A stretch of 64,000 nucleotides of DNA from Minicystis rosea (GTDB lineage Bacteria; Myxococcota_A; Polyangia; Polyangiales; Polyangiaceae). Of the stretch, positions 9,274 to 18,356 are shown in pieces; within the stretch, counting starts at the first letter, position 1; every line of letters starts with the position of its first letter. A program made the position numbers and the translations under genes. Location of the stretch: positions 12,880,377-12,944,376 of the forward strand of contig CP016211.1 in assembly GCA_001931535.1 (NCBI GenBank), given 5' to 3'. The notes beneath the pieces are model-generated. The model was given only the letters and a program-made list of their open reading frames with translations, did no database searches and was not told the origin of the DNA.

Positions 9274-9975
9274 TTACTTCTTCTTCATCCCGGGGAGGTA
9301 AACCTTCTCGGTGGGCGGCTCGAGGTATTCGATCTTCTCCACGGTCAGGATGCCGTGCTTGGGATCGGCCGCGGCGCCGCCGGTCGCGCGGGTGAACGTC
9401 ACGCCGTAGGTGCCGGTGACCTTCACCTTGGCGCCGATGTTGGGCAGCGGGTTCGGGAGATCGGCGCCCCAGAACTCGTCCTTGAGCTTGACCTCGGACT
9501 CCTTGCCCTTGGCTGCCTTGTCGAGCGCTTCGATGAGCGTGTACATCTGGGCATAGTTCGACGCCCAGCCCATGACGTCGATGGCTTCCTTGGCGTCGCC
9601 CTTGTCGTCCGCGATCGAGAAGGTCGGCACCGACGACTTGCAGTCCGGCGGATCACCCTTGCCGGTCTTGTGGATCGCACACTTGGGCGCCGAGTCGTAG
9701 TTCGTCTTCACGATGTAGCCGACGATCGACACCTTCTTGCCGAGGACGTCGTCCACGTGCACGCGGCTGTGAAGATCGTGCGTGATGCCCCAGATGGTGT
9801 ACGCGTCACCCTGCTTTTTCGCCTTCGTCGGCAGGGTGGGCACAGCGGGCAGGTTCGGCTTCTTCCCGCTCACGGCCGGCTTCGCCGTGTAGGGCTGCTC
9901 GTCGCTACCGCAGCCGAGCGAAGTCGTGGCGAATGCAGCGGCGGCGGCGAAGGCGAGCGAGGTTCTCAGGTTCAT
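9274..9975 (-). CDS. Myxobacterial lipoprotein of unknown function
   Basis: 233 residues with a signal peptide and lipobox (TTSLGC), followed by a Lys/Pro-rich linker. The rest is soluble and beta-rich (VDDVLGKKVSIVGYIVKTNYDS, a 20-residue gap-free core with a Cys pair nearby, and IGAKVKVTGTYGVTFTRATG). The pattern of short strands with KVSIVGYIV and KVKVTGTYG resembles an OB-fold of the NirD/DUF-type lipoproteins, but I do not recognise the family. The ATG at 9975 has a good GGAG site 6 bases upstream. It sits between the riboswitch leader and the divergent glgC and has no obvious functional link to either. Confidence 0.8.
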   Translation of the reverse strand: MNLRTSLAFAAAAAFATTSLGCGSDEQPYTAKPAVSGKKPNLPAVPTLPTKAKKQGDAYTIWGITHDLHSRVHVDDVLGKKVSIVGYIVKTNYDSAPKCAIHKTGKGDPPDCKSSVPTFSIADDKGDAKEAIDVMGWASNYAQMYTLIEALDKAAKGKESEVKLKDEFWGADLPNPLPNIGAKVKVTGTYGVTFTRATGGAAADPKHGILTVEKIEYLEPPTEKVYLPGMKKK

Positions 9976-10174
9976 CCAGGCTCCAGGAGGGGGCGAGAGT
10001 GCCGTTTTCGGCCGCGAAAGGGCTAACACGGTCGACCGCGCGCCGTAAAGAGAAACCCGGGACCGAACGGGCGCGCAGGTCCTCCCCACAGGGTCCCAAG
10101 CAATGGTCGAGCGAGGGTTTGACGGGCGGCCGAAGGTTCGCACCCGCTACGCCGATCAAGTACCCTCGGGGCCG

Positions 10175-11467
10175 ATGCCGCAGAACGCTTCGAGCACAAG
10201 CCCCTTCTTCAGCGCCACGCCCTTCGACGCCGCCCGCGTCCTCGTGATGATCCTCGCCGGCGGCGAGGGACGCCGGCTTGGTCCGCTGACGAACGATCGC
10301 GCCAAGCCCGCGGTCCCCTTCGGCGGTCGCTATCGCATCATCGACATGGTGCTCTCGAACTTCGTCAACTCGGGCCTGCGTCAGATCAAGATCCTGACGC
10401 AGTACAAGAGCGCGAGCCTCGAAGAGCACATCGCCCGCGCCTGGCACCTATCGCCGATGCTCGACAACTTCATCGAGACCATTCCGGCGCAGCAGCGCAC
10501 CGGGAAGGATTGGTTCAAGGGCTCGGCCGACGCGGTCTATCAGACCATGCACGTCATCACCGACGAAGACCCGAGCCACGTCTGCATCTTCGGCGGCGAC
10601 AACGTCTACAAAATGGATGTGCGGCAGATGCTCGCCGAGCACATCGCCAACGACGCCGACGTCACGGTCGCGGCCATCCCCGTGCGGCGCGCGGAGGCCC
10701 GGGCGTTCGGCGTCATCGAATGCGACGCCGAGGGCCGGATCAAGGACTTCCACGAGAAGAGCGAGAACCCCCCGCCGATGCCCGATCGCCCGGACATGTG
10801 CCTCGCGTCCATGGGCAATTACATCTTCAAGACGAGCGCGCTCATCGCCGCGCTCGAGCGCGACGCGCCGCTCGAGACCAGCGCCCACGACTTCGGCAAG
10901 GACATCATCCCCGCCATCGTGGCCGGCGGCGGCCGCGTCTTCACCTACGATTTCGCCAAGAATCGTGTCCCCGGCGAGGACGAGGGCTACGCGTATTGGC
11001 GCGACGTGGGCACCGTCGAGGCCTATTGGGCCGCGCAGATGGATCTCGTCGCCATCCAACCGGCCTTCAACCTCTACAACCACCACTGGCCCATCCGCAC
11101 CGGATACAACCACGATCCGCCGGCCAAGTTCGTCTTCCGCGACGAGGCCAACGCGCGCGTCGGCATCGCCACGGAGAGCCTCGTCTCGCTCGGCTGCATC
11201 ATCTCCGGCGGTCGGATTCATCGCAGCGTGCTCTCGAACCGCGTGCGCGTGAACTCCTTCAGCCACATCGAGGAGAGCGTGCTCTTCGAGAACGTGGTGA
11301 TCGGCCGGCACGCCCGCATTCGCCGCGCCATCATCGACAAGGACGTGGAGATCCCGTCCGGCACCGAGATTGGCTACAACCTCGCCGAAGATCGAAAGCG
11401 CTATTGGGTGAGCGACGGCGGCATCGTCGTCATCCCCAAGCGCGCCAAGTTCGGAACCGTCAAGTGA
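10175..11467 (+). CDS. glgC: Glucose-1-phosphate adenylyltransferase (ADP-glucose pyrophosphorylase)
   Basis: Makes ADP-glucose from ATP and glucose-1-phosphate, the committed step of glycogen synthesis, in the cytosol. The 430 residues match the usual length of bacterial GlgC. The nucleotidyltransferase signature ILAGGEGRRLGPLTNDRAKP and the sugar-binding region GGRYRIIDMVLSNFVNSG are intact. A C-terminal left-handed beta-helix follows (VSLGCIISGGRIHRSVLSNR, FENVVIGRHARIRRAIIDKD). The ATG at 10175 gives a normal N-terminus; an in-frame ATG 72 bp upstream would add unconserved residues. The gene is followed after 4 bp by a phosphatase gene. Confidence 0.95.
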   Translation: MPQNASSTSPFFSATPFDAARVLVMILAGGEGRRLGPLTNDRAKPAVPFGGRYRIIDMVLSNFVNSGLRQIKILTQYKSASLEEHIARAWHLSPMLDNFIETIPAQQRTGKDWFKGSADAVYQTMHVITDEDPSHVCIFGGDNVYKMDVRQMLAEHIANDADVTVAAIPVRRAEARAFGVIECDAEGRIKDFHEKSENPPPMPDRPDMCLASMGNYIFKTSALIAALERDAPLETSAHDFGKDIIPAIVAGGGRVFTYDFAKNRVPGEDEGYAYWRDVGTVEAYWAAQMDLVAIQPAFNLYNHHWPIRTGYNHDPPAKFVFRDEANARVGIATESLVSLGCIISGGRIHRSVLSNRVRVNSFSHIEESVLFENVVIGRHARIRRAIIDKDVEIPSGTEIGYNLAEDRKRYWVSDGGIVVIPKRAKFGTVK

Positions 11468-11471
11468 TCCC

Positions 11472-12152
11472 ATGCCGCGCACCATCATCGTCGGCGACGT
11501 CCACGGCTGCCGTAGAGAGCTCTCGGAGCTGCTCACGGAGGTGGGGTTTCAGGCCGGCGATCGGCTGGTGATGGTGGGCGACCTGGTGACGCGCGGGCCC
11601 GATCCGGCCGGCCTCGTGGAGCTCCTCTTGTCGGTGGGCGCCCGCTCGGTGCGCGGCAACCACGAGGACCGCCTCTTGCGCTGGCGGCGGCGCCCGGAGC
11701 GCCACCTCGGCCCCACGCACAAAGTCGTGGTGGATGCTTTGAAGGAACGGCATTGGGTGTACCTGGAATCGTTGCCTCTCTGGCTCGATCTCCCGGAGCA
11801 CGGTGTCCGCGTGGTGCACGCCGGCCTCATCCCCGGCGTGCCCATCGAAAAGCAGGATCCACGAACGTTGATGTACGTGCGCTGCCTCGCCCAAAACGGC
11901 AGGCCCATCGAGGAGCGCGGCGAGACCTTGTGGGGCACCCGCTACACCGGCCCTCCCCACGTGGTCTTCGGCCACAACGCCATGTCCGAGCCCCAGATTC
12001 ACGAGGACGCGACCGGCATCGACACCGGCGCCGTCTATGGCCATCGCCTCACGGCCATGGTGCTCGAAGAAGGCCAGCGCGTCCCCCCCGCGAGCGAACG
12101 AAAAAGCGTGCTCCGGAGCGTGCAATCGAAGACGGTGTACGCGCAGATGTGA
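11472..12152 (+). CDS. Metallophosphoesterase, ApaH/PrpE-like
   Basis: 226 residues with the calcineurin-type metal site in order: GDVHGC near the start, GDLVTRGPDP, GNHEDRLL, and a C-terminal FGHNA followed by GIDTGAVYGHRLTAMVL. This pattern is that of symmetrical diadenosine tetraphosphatases and the PrpE phosphatases, which cleave Ap4A-type dinucleotides or phosphoproteins. Which substrate applies cannot be read from sequence. It starts 4 bp after glgC and is almost certainly co-transcribed with it. A nucleotide-polyphosphate or phosphoprotein phosphatase next to glycogen synthesis would fit energy-state control, but that is inference. Confidence 0.85.
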   Translation: MPRTIIVGDVHGCRRELSELLTEVGFQAGDRLVMVGDLVTRGPDPAGLVELLLSVGARSVRGNHEDRLLRWRRRPERHLGPTHKVVVDALKERHWVYLESLPLWLDLPEHGVRVVHAGLIPGVPIEKQDPRTLMYVRCLAQNGRPIEERGETLWGTRYTGPPHVVFGHNAMSEPQIHEDATGIDTGAVYGHRLTAMVLEEGQRVPPASERKSVLRSVQSKTVYAQM

Positions 12153-12633
12153 GCGCGGCGCCCGCGAACATCGGGGCCGATGTTCGCTTGCGAGACCATG
12201 GCTCGTGCAGCGTCGTCGTCGATACCCGATCTTCTCTTCGTGAGCTGTCGCGCTCGAGCGGAGAGGCTCCGCGCCTGAGCCGGTATGTCGGCTGGAGATG
12301 GCGATTGGGGGCTTCGACGAGATGTCTCGAGTGACGACCGAGGGTGCTCGTCGCGCCTGCCAGCTCATCGAGGCTTTGGCAGCGGCCTCGGCGAAGCGAT
12401 TGCTCTCGAGATATCGAGTCTCCGGCGCAATGCAGGCGAGCGATCCGAGGGAGTGTGAGCGTCTCGATATCCACCCTCGACGGATCGATGCGTCGGCGCA
12501 AGAGATTCCGTTGCACGGCGGTCCGAGCGCGGCAGGAGCGGGGCGGAGCTCTCATCGGGCGGCGTCAGCCGATCGGTGTCGATCTGCGTCCTCTCATCGT
12601 CTCGGCGCGCAGTCGGCAGGAGGAGCGCAGTCC
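12153..12633 (+). other. 481-bp intergenic region, no gene seen
   Basis: No reading frame here shows a recognisable domain, a plausible ribosome-binding site and the codon bias of the neighbours together. It probably holds the promoter and leader of the repeat protein that starts at 12634. A strong Shine-Dalgarno sequence (CAGGAGGAGC) sits at 12617-12626. An in-frame extension of the repeat protein back to 12298 is open, but it lacks this site and looks unlike protein. Confidence 0.6.
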
Positions 12634-14181
12634 ATGAAGAGCACCGATCCCAAGGACAAGGGCCTCTCGACCACGTCCGCGATGCAGGAGAAAGGGAGCG
12701 AGAAGCTCACGACGGGCGAACAGCGCGTGAGCTCGTCCGAGAAGGTCGAAGTGCGTCACGAGGCCATCGAGACCGCGACCCGCATGGAGCTGGTTTCGGA
12801 GGTCGTGGAGGTGACCAAGGAGGTGGTCAAGACCGAGATCGAGATCACCCCGGCCGAGTTCAAGGCCGCCGATTTCAAGCCAGCCGAATTCAAGGACGCC
12901 GAGTTCAAGGACGCCGAGTACAAGCCTGCCAAGTTCGAGCAAGCCGCTTTCAAGCCGGCGGAGTTCAAGGCCGCGGAGTTCAAGGCGGCCGAGTTCAAGC
13001 CGGCGGAGTTCAAGCAGGGGAGTTATCGACCTGCGGAGTTCAAACCGGCGGAGTTCAAGCCCGCGGTGTACAAGCCTGCCGAGTTCCGCGAAGCGTCGTA
13101 CAAGCCGGCCGAGTTCAAGGCTGCCGAGTTCAAACCGGCAGAGTTCAAACCGGCGGAGTTCAAGCCGGCCGAGTTCAAGGCTGCCGAGTACAAGCCGGCG
13201 GAGTACAAGCCTGCCGAATACAAGGCTGCCGAGTACAGACCGGCGGAATACAAGGCTGCCGAGTACAGACCGGCGGAATACAAGGAAGCGGAGTACAGGC
13301 CGGCGGAATACAAGGCTGCCGAGTACAAGCAGGCCGAGTTCAGGCCGGCGGAGTACAAGCAGGCGGAGTTCAGGCCTGCGAGCTTCGCGCCCGCGGAGTA
13401 CAAGCAGGCCGAGTACAAGCCGGCGGAGTACAAGCAAGCGGAGTACAAGCCGGCGGAGTTCAGGCAGGCGGAGATCGAGGGCAAGACCGTCGAAGGCAAG
13501 CCGGTCGAGGTGATGCGCACGGTGGTGCCGCACGTGGTGGAGAGCCATCGCGTGGTGGTGGCGCCGTCGAGCCAAGCGTCGGTGCAGTCTTCGAACCAAG
13601 CGTCGAGTCAGGCGTCGAGCCAGGAGCGGGTCGTCGTGTCGCAGCGGGAGGACCGCGTGCAAGAGGAGCGCGTGCAAGGGACGTCGCGGACCGCGGCGAG
13701 CGCGCCGCCGCTGCGCGCCGTGCCGACCGCGAAGGAGGTGGCCTGGTCGGAGGCGGAGATCGAGCGGCTCAACGAGTACCTCCGGTTGGAGATGAATGCG
13801 GTGAAGACCTACGAGATGACCATGGATCGCACGCGCGATCGGGCCATCCGGCACGCGCTCGTCGATCTGCGCGACAACCACGAGCGGCGCGCCTCGAGCC
13901 TGCGCCAGACGATTCGGGCCGCGGGCGTCGAGCCGGCGAAGAGCTCGTCCGTGTGGGGCGCGGTCGGCCGCATCATCCAGCGCGGCTCGGAGCTGTTCGG
14001 CGATCGCAGCGCGCCGGCGGCGCTGCTCGAAGAGGAGCAGAACGGGCTCGATCTCTACACCCGCGATCAGGGCGGGGGCAGCGCGGCGATCGCGAGCTAC
14101 GTGCGCCACAACCTCCTCCCCGAGCAGCAGCGGACGTTCGAGATGGCGAAGTCGCTCTCGAAGACCATGAAGGCGGCGTGA
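12634..14181 (+). CDS. PAEF/PAEY tandem-pentapeptide protein with C-terminal ferritin-like helical bundle
   Basis: 515 residues in four parts: a charged N-terminus (1-71, rich in Glu/Val/Lys), 42 tandem pentapeptides of the form [KR]-[PAQ]-A-E-[FY] (72-281), a Ser/Gln/Val-rich linker, and a helical domain at about 370-515. The pentapeptide register A-E-[FY]-K-x resembles the A-[DN]-L-x-x pentapeptide beta-helix, but with Glu before the core position and aromatic residues in the core. The C-terminal domain (EIERLNEYLRLEMNAVKTYE, later LEEEQNGLDLY) looks like a four-helix ferritin-like or DUF2383-type stress bundle. The start is fixed by AGGAGG 8 bases upstream. No signal peptide is seen, so it is presumed cytosolic. 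Function is unknown. Confidence 0.8.
   Translation: MKSTDPKDKGLSTTSAMQEKGSEKLTTGEQRVSSSEKVEVRHEAIETATRMELVSEVVEVTKEVVKTEIEITPAEFKAADFKPAEFKDAEFKDAEYKPAKFEQAAFKPAEFKAAEFKAAEFKPAEFKQGSYRPAEFKPAEFKPAVYKPAEFREASYKPAEFKAAEFKPAEFKPAEFKPAEFKAAEYKPAEYKPAEYKAAEYRPAEYKAAEYRPAEYKEAEYRPAEYKAAEYKQAEFRPAEYKQAEFRPASFAPAEYKQAEYKPAEYKQAEYKPAEFRQAEIEGKTVEGKPVEVMRTVVPHVVESHRVVVAPSSQASVQSSNQASSQASSQERVVVSQREDRVQEERVQGTSRTAASAPPLRAVPTAKEVAWSEAEIERLNEYLRLEMNAVKTYEMTMDRTRDRAIRHALVDLRDNHERRASSLRQTIRAAGVEPAKSSSVWGAVGRIIQRGSELFGDRSAPAALLEEEQNGLDLYTRDQGGGSAAIASYVRHNLLPEQQRTFEMAKSLSKTMKAA
12847..13476 (+). repeat. 42 tandem copies of a 15-bp coding repeat
   Basis: The segment is 630 bp, exactly 42 units of 15 bp, each encoding one pentapeptide such as KPAEF, KAAEY or KQAEY. 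Third positions vary between units (GAG-TTC, GAA-TAC, CCG/CCT/CCC), so the array is not a recent slippage product, and the amino-acid pattern is under selection. Phenylalanine units dominate the first half and tyrosine units the second. Array length is likely to vary between strains. Confidence 0.95.
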
Positions 14182-14332
14182 GCGAGCGATTCGATCACGT
14201 CGCGAACGATGCGTGCGCCGGTCCCTGACGAGCGCGCGCCTCAGCGCTTCATCCGAGCGCGCCGTCGGGATGGTCATGCCCCGCCCGATCGGCGCGCCTC
14301 TTTTCAGCGCTCGATGTCTCGGACCATGCGGC

Positions 14333-15457
14333 TCATGAATCGAGCAGCCACACGCCGGGGCTCGACTCGATGCGCGCGCCGGCGAGCGCGGCGGCGGTGT
14401 CCCGCACCTCGGAAGGTGAGAGCGTACGCTGGCCGGTGCGGGCCGCGAGATCGGCGCCGAGCGAGGCCACGAGCAACGCGTGGGCGGCGGGCACGTTGTA
14501 GCCGGCGGCGTAGAGCGGGTTCAGCTCCAGCACCACCGCGTCACCGGCGCGCGTGAACGCGAGATCGGCGACGTAGCTCTCGGGCAAGTCGGCCGCCGCG
14601 AGCGCGGGGAGGACGGCGCGCGCCGCCGCCACGATCGCCGCGCTCCGCGCCGTGAGCGCCGCGGAGAGCGCGGCGCGCGCGTCGTCGACGAGGGCCTCGA
14701 AGGGGCCGTGGTAGCTCGCCATGATCGCGCGCCCGCCGAGGATCGTGAGGCGAACCTCGAACGGCACGCGGATGCCGTCGCGCGACTCGGGATCGAGATC
14801 GATGCGATCGAGATCGAGGTGCTCCCGCAGCGCGAGGCCGCCGACGTCGAGCGCGACGCGCAGGCGGCGGATCACCTCGAAGGTGGTGGCCTCGAGATCG
14901 GCCTGGTTGCTCGCGAAGTAATGCTCGGGGTTCGCCGACTTGGCCGACGAATAGAACCCGCGCACGTAGATGCCGGCGTGCGGATCGAGGCCGGCGTCGA
15001 AGATGGCTTCGTACACGCGCTCCGTGAGGTGGCGCCGCACGGCCGCGGGCGAATCGATGGCGGAGGCGAGCGCGTCGTCCACCGGCACGAGCGCCGTGCG
15101 CGGCGTGGGCACGCCGGCGCGCGCCAGCACCGGCGAGAACGCGTCGAGCCCGAGCGTGCGATCGACGTCCTCGGGAGCATCGATCACGCGCGCCGCGCCG
15201 GCGGCCACGGCGCGCGCGAAGACCTCGCGATAGCCCGCGCGCGGGAGCATGGGCAGATCGATGCGGCACAGGCGATCGCGGACGTCGCCGAGCGCCGCCG
15301 CGTCGCGCAGATCGAGGTCCCATCCGTGGAGGCGCGCGAGCTCGGCCCAGTATCCGTGACGGCGCTGGATCATGGCGACGTTGCGCGGATCGGCGTGGGG
15401 ATCGAGGGCGCGACGGAGGTCTGCGATCAAAGAGACGCCGGACACGCGATTCAGCAT
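14333..15457 (-). CDS. ATP-grasp-like protein of unknown substrate
   Basis: 374 residues. The layout resembles ATP-grasp ligases: an N-terminal Rossmann-like part, a linker LGLDAFSPVLARAGVPTPRT (typical of the start of the ATP-binding half), a central region with FEVRLTILGGRAIMASYHG, and a C-terminal VVLELNPLYAAGYNVPAAH in the position of the metal-binding Glu-x-Asn motif of the fold. No specific member such as biotin carboxylase, D-Ala ligase or RimK is recognised. Such enzymes join a carboxylate to an amine or thiol using ATP. The gene stands alone, convergent with the repeat-protein gene and divergent from 15657. The ATG at 15457 fits the start of the conserved sequence. Confidence 0.7.
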   Translation of the reverse strand: MLNRVSGVSLIADLRRALDPHADPRNVAMIQRRHGYWAELARLHGWDLDLRDAAALGDVRDRLCRIDLPMLPRAGYREVFARAVAAGAARVIDAPEDVDRTLGLDAFSPVLARAGVPTPRTALVPVDDALASAIDSPAAVRRHLTERVYEAIFDAGLDPHAGIYVRGFYSSAKSANPEHYFASNQADLEATTFEVIRRLRVALDVGGLALREHLDLDRIDLDPESRDGIRVPFEVRLTILGGRAIMASYHGPFEALVDDARAALSAALTARSAAIVAAARAVLPALAAADLPESYVADLAFTRAGDAVVLELNPLYAAGYNVPAAHALLVASLGADLAARTGQRTLSPSEVRDTAAALAGARIESSPGVWLLDS

Positions 15458-15656
15458 GGCACGAGCCCGCGTGTGGATCGGTTGCGTTCGTGAACCGCGG
15501 CCTGTGCACGTCGCGCGGGCGTTGCGATTCGCGGACCGTTCCTCGTCGTGGGGGCCACGAATTTCGCGAGATCCCGAGGGCGCGCGCGGCGATCGAACGG
15601 CGAGCGAGGTCCTTTGCACGTGAGATTCCCCGAGAAAATCGCTACCCTGCCGGCCC

Positions 15657-16562
15657 ATGTCTCCTCTCCGCGCAAGGCCGCGCTTCGCCGTGCGGGTGGC
15701 GCTCGTCACCGCGTGTCACGCAGCGATCCTCGGTGGTCCTCCGGGCGCGGCGCTCGCGCAGGGAGGCAAGAGCGGCAAGAGCGTGACGACCACGCTGGTC
15801 CAGCGGGGGAGCGCGCTCTTCGACGATCAGCAGTACGAAGAGTCGATCCAGACGCTCTCAGCGGCGCTCGTGCGCCCGGGCGCGAGCGACAAAGAGAAGA
15901 TCGAGACGTACCGGCTGCTCGCCTACAACTTCATCATCTTGAAGCGCACGGAGGAGGCGGACGCCGCGGCGCGCGGCATCTTCGTCATCGAAGAGGGCTT
16001 TTCGCTGCCGCCGTCGGAGTCGCCCCGCTTCCGGGAGTTCTTCGCCAACGCCAAGAAGAAGTGGGTGGAGGAGGGCAAGCCGGGCAAGGTCGTGGTCGGC
16101 GCTTCGCCGGCGGCGGAGAAGCCCATCAAGATGACGCACACCTCGCCGCCGCAGGTGCCGGCGAGCACGCAGCTCAAGCTCACCGGCGCCATCGACGATC
16201 CGGACGGGCGCGTGCGCGGTGTGCAGCTCGCTTATCGTACGGGCGTGAAGGGGAAGTTCGTCACCGTGGCGGCGTCGTACACGCTCGGCGAGTTTCGCGC
16301 GACGATCCCCGGCCTCGCGGTGAAGCCGCCGCTCGTCGAGTACTACATCACCGGCGTCGACAAGGGCGGTCTCCCGCTGGCGTCGCGCGGTGATGCTGCC
16401 ACGCCTCTGCGCGTGGTCGTTCCCAACGAGAATCGCGTCCTCACGAGCCCGGCCCTCTGGGTACCGGTCGGCGTCGCCGTCGTCGGCGGCGCGGTGGCGA
16501 CGGCCATTCTCCTGACCCGGTCGAAGGGCACCTCGACCGTGACGGTAGGCGTGCGTGAGTAA
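15657..16562 (+). CDS. Exported TPR-type protein with C-terminal membrane anchor
   Basis: 301 residues. A signal peptide (cleavage near ALAQG, about residue 37) is followed by a TPR-like helical repeat (LFDDQQYEESIQTLSAALV, RLLAYNFIILKRTEEADAA), an Ig/fibronectin-like beta section (LKLTGAIDDPDGRVRGVQLAYR) and a membrane helix near the C-terminus (VPVGVAVVGGAVATAILL). It probably sits in the periplasm, anchored by its tail. The end overlaps the prmA start by 8 bp, so it leads the operon with two ribosome-modification enzymes. No functional link between an envelope protein and those enzymes is obvious. Confidence 0.82.
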   Translation: MSPLRARPRFAVRVALVTACHAAILGGPPGAALAQGGKSGKSVTTTLVQRGSALFDDQQYEESIQTLSAALVRPGASDKEKIETYRLLAYNFIILKRTEEADAAARGIFVIEEGFSLPPSESPRFREFFANAKKKWVEEGKPGKVVVGASPAAEKPIKMTHTSPPQVPASTQLKLTGAIDDPDGRVRGVQLAYRTGVKGKFVTVAASYTLGEFRATIPGLAVKPPLVEYYITGVDKGGLPLASRGDAATPLRVVVPNENRVLTSPALWVPVGVAVVGGAVATAILLTRSKGTSTVTVGVRE

Positions 16563-17487
16563 TCCGAACGATCAAGCTGAGCCGAGATATCCCTTCGTTG
16601 CCGTCGACGTCGATCCCGAGCAGGCCGACGAGGTCGGCGCCGCGCTCTTCGAGCTGGGCGCGATGGGCGTGGAGGAGCGCGACGACAAGACGCTGGTGCG
16701 CGCCGCGGCGAGCGGGCGCGTCACGCTCGTGGGCAGCTTCGAGAGCCGGGAGGCTGCGGATGCTGCGATCGCGGCGCTCGCCGAGGTGGTCCCCGATGGC
16801 GTGCCGCGCCTCGAAGAGGTGGTCGGCGACGCGTGGCGGGACGCGTGGAAGGAGCACTTCGAGCCCTTCGCGCTGACGTCGCGCATCACCGTGGCGCCGC
16901 CGTGGGCGGCGAAGCCCGCGGTCGCGCCCAGCACCATGGTCCTCGAGCTCGAGCCGGGGCGCGCGTTCGGCACGGGCCTGCACGCCACCACGTCGCTCGT
17001 CGCCGAGATCCTCGACGCCGCTGCCGCTGGATCGCTGCCGCTCCCGAAGCTCGTGGGCGAAGAGGTCCTCGACGTCGGCACGGGCAGCGGGATCCTCGCG
17101 TTCGTGGCGCTGCTCTACGGCGCGGCGCGCGCGCTCGGCGTCGACACGGACGCCGACGTGATCGAGATCGTGTACGAGAACGCCGATCGCAACGGTCTCC
17201 GCGATCGCGTCGAAGCGCACGAGGGCGGCATCGAATCGGTGCCGCGCACGTACCCGTGGGTGCTCGCGAACATCGAGGCGCGCGTGCTGCTGCCGCTCGC
17301 GGCCGACATCGCCAAGGCCGTCGCGCCGGGCGGCGCGCTCGTGCTCTCGGGCATCTTGGGCAGCGAGCACGACGACATCGTGCGCACGTACACCGCGCTG
17401 CCGCAGAAGCTCCGGCACGTGGAGACCCGCCGCCGCGGCGACGCCGGCGGCGAGACTTGGGTCGCGATCGCGTTCGTCGCGGCATGA
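16555..17487 (+). CDS. prmA: Ribosomal protein L11 methyltransferase
   Basis: Uses S-adenosylmethionine to methylate ribosomal protein L11 (uL11). The 310 residues show the substrate-side motif DAWRDAWKEHF (92-102), the PrmA signature FGTGLHATT (138-146), the SAM loop LDVGTGSGI (172-180) and the catalytic-site region ANIEARVLLPLA. The start is GTG, overlapping the preceding gene, and the stop overlaps rsmE by 4 bp. prmA followed by rsmE is a widespread pair. Confidence 0.95.
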   Translation: MSNPNDQAEPRYPFVAVDVDPEQADEVGAALFELGAMGVEERDDKTLVRAAASGRVTLVGSFESREAADAAIAALAEVVPDGVPRLEEVVGDAWRDAWKEHFEPFALTSRITVAPPWAAKPAVAPSTMVLELEPGRAFGTGLHATTSLVAEILDAAAAGSLPLPKLVGEEVLDVGTGSGILAFVALLYGAARALGVDTDADVIEIVYENADRNGLRDRVEAHEGGIESVPRTYPWVLANIEARVLLPLAADIAKAVAPGGALVLSGILGSEHDDIVRTYTALPQKLRHVETRRRGDAGGETWVAIAFVAA

Positions 17488-18200
17488 GCAAGCCGCCGCT
17501 GCGCGTGCCGATCGCCGACCTCGCCGCCGGCGAGCTCACGCTCGCGCCGGAGGCGGCCGCTTACGTGGCGCGGGTGCATAGGCTCGCGGTCGGCGATCGC
17601 CTCGTGGTCTTCGATCCGGATCGCGCGCTGGAGGCGGACGCCGCGATCGCCGAGGTCGGCAAGCGTGCCGTCGTCGTGCGGGTCGAGGCGCCGCGGCCCG
17701 CGTTGCGACCGCCGCGCGCCATCACGTTGATCCAAGGCATCGGCAAGGGGGACAAGATGGACGCCATCGCGCGCGACGCCACCGAGCTCGGCGTCACGCG
17801 CATCATCCCCGCGCTCTGCGAGCGCAGCGTGGCACGCCCCGATGCTGCGCGCGCGGCGCGCTGGCGGCGCATCGCCGTCGAGGCCGCGCGTCAATGCGGC
17901 CGCGGGGACGCGCCCATCATCGATCCACCGACACCTTTCCTCGACGTGGTGCGCGCGAGCGACGGCGCGCGCTTCTGCTTGGATCCGCGCGCCGATCGGG
18001 GCCTCGGCGCCGCGCTCGCCGTGCTGCCGCCGACGGCGACCGTGGCCTTCGCCGTCGGTCCCGAAGGTGGCCTCTCCGACGAAGAGCTGGCCGCGGCCGC
18101 GGCCGCAGGCTTCACGAGCGTCTCCATCGGACGCCTGATCCTGCGCACCGAGACCGTATGCGCGGCCGTGCTCGGGGCGCTCCTCGTCCAGAGCAGTTGA
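17484..18200 (+). CDS. rsmE: 16S rRNA (uracil-1498-N3)-methyltransferase
   Basis: A SPOUT-fold enzyme that methylates U1498 of 16S rRNA in the assembled small subunit. The 238 residues match the family length. Diagnostic motifs are ARDATELGVTRIIP, EAARQCGRG (about 133-141), VGPEGGLSDEE (191-201) and LILRTETVCAAVL (218-230), the last two forming the knotted SAM site. The ATG overlaps the prmA stop by 4 bp, so translation is coupled. Confidence 0.95.
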   Translation: MSKPPLRVPIADLAAGELTLAPEAAAYVARVHRLAVGDRLVVFDPDRALEADAAIAEVGKRAVVVRVEAPRPALRPPRAITLIQGIGKGDKMDAIARDATELGVTRIIPALCERSVARPDAARAARWRRIAVEAARQCGRGDAPIIDPPTPFLDVVRASDGARFCLDPRADRGLGAALAVLPPTATVAFAVGPEGGLSDEELAAAAAAGFTSVSIGRLILRTETVCAAVLGALLVQSS

Positions 18201-18356
18201 TGCGCGCATCTCGCGGGGCGCGCCTGTCGCACGATGCGATCGACGTCGACGTGATCGACACGACGACGCGATGCGCGTCGATGAGGTGGGGCGCGCTGCC
18301 TTGCGGAAAGGTGCTGATTTCCACACGGCACCGTTCGCCGTGGTAGGGTCTCGGCC

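Noticed and set aside
13023-13520. Minus-strand pentapeptide-like frame (YSAGL/NSAAL) over the 15-bp array
   Set aside because: It looks like a pentapeptide protein but is the mirror of the PAEF array. The plus strand has the strong AGGAGG start and continues into a folded domain.
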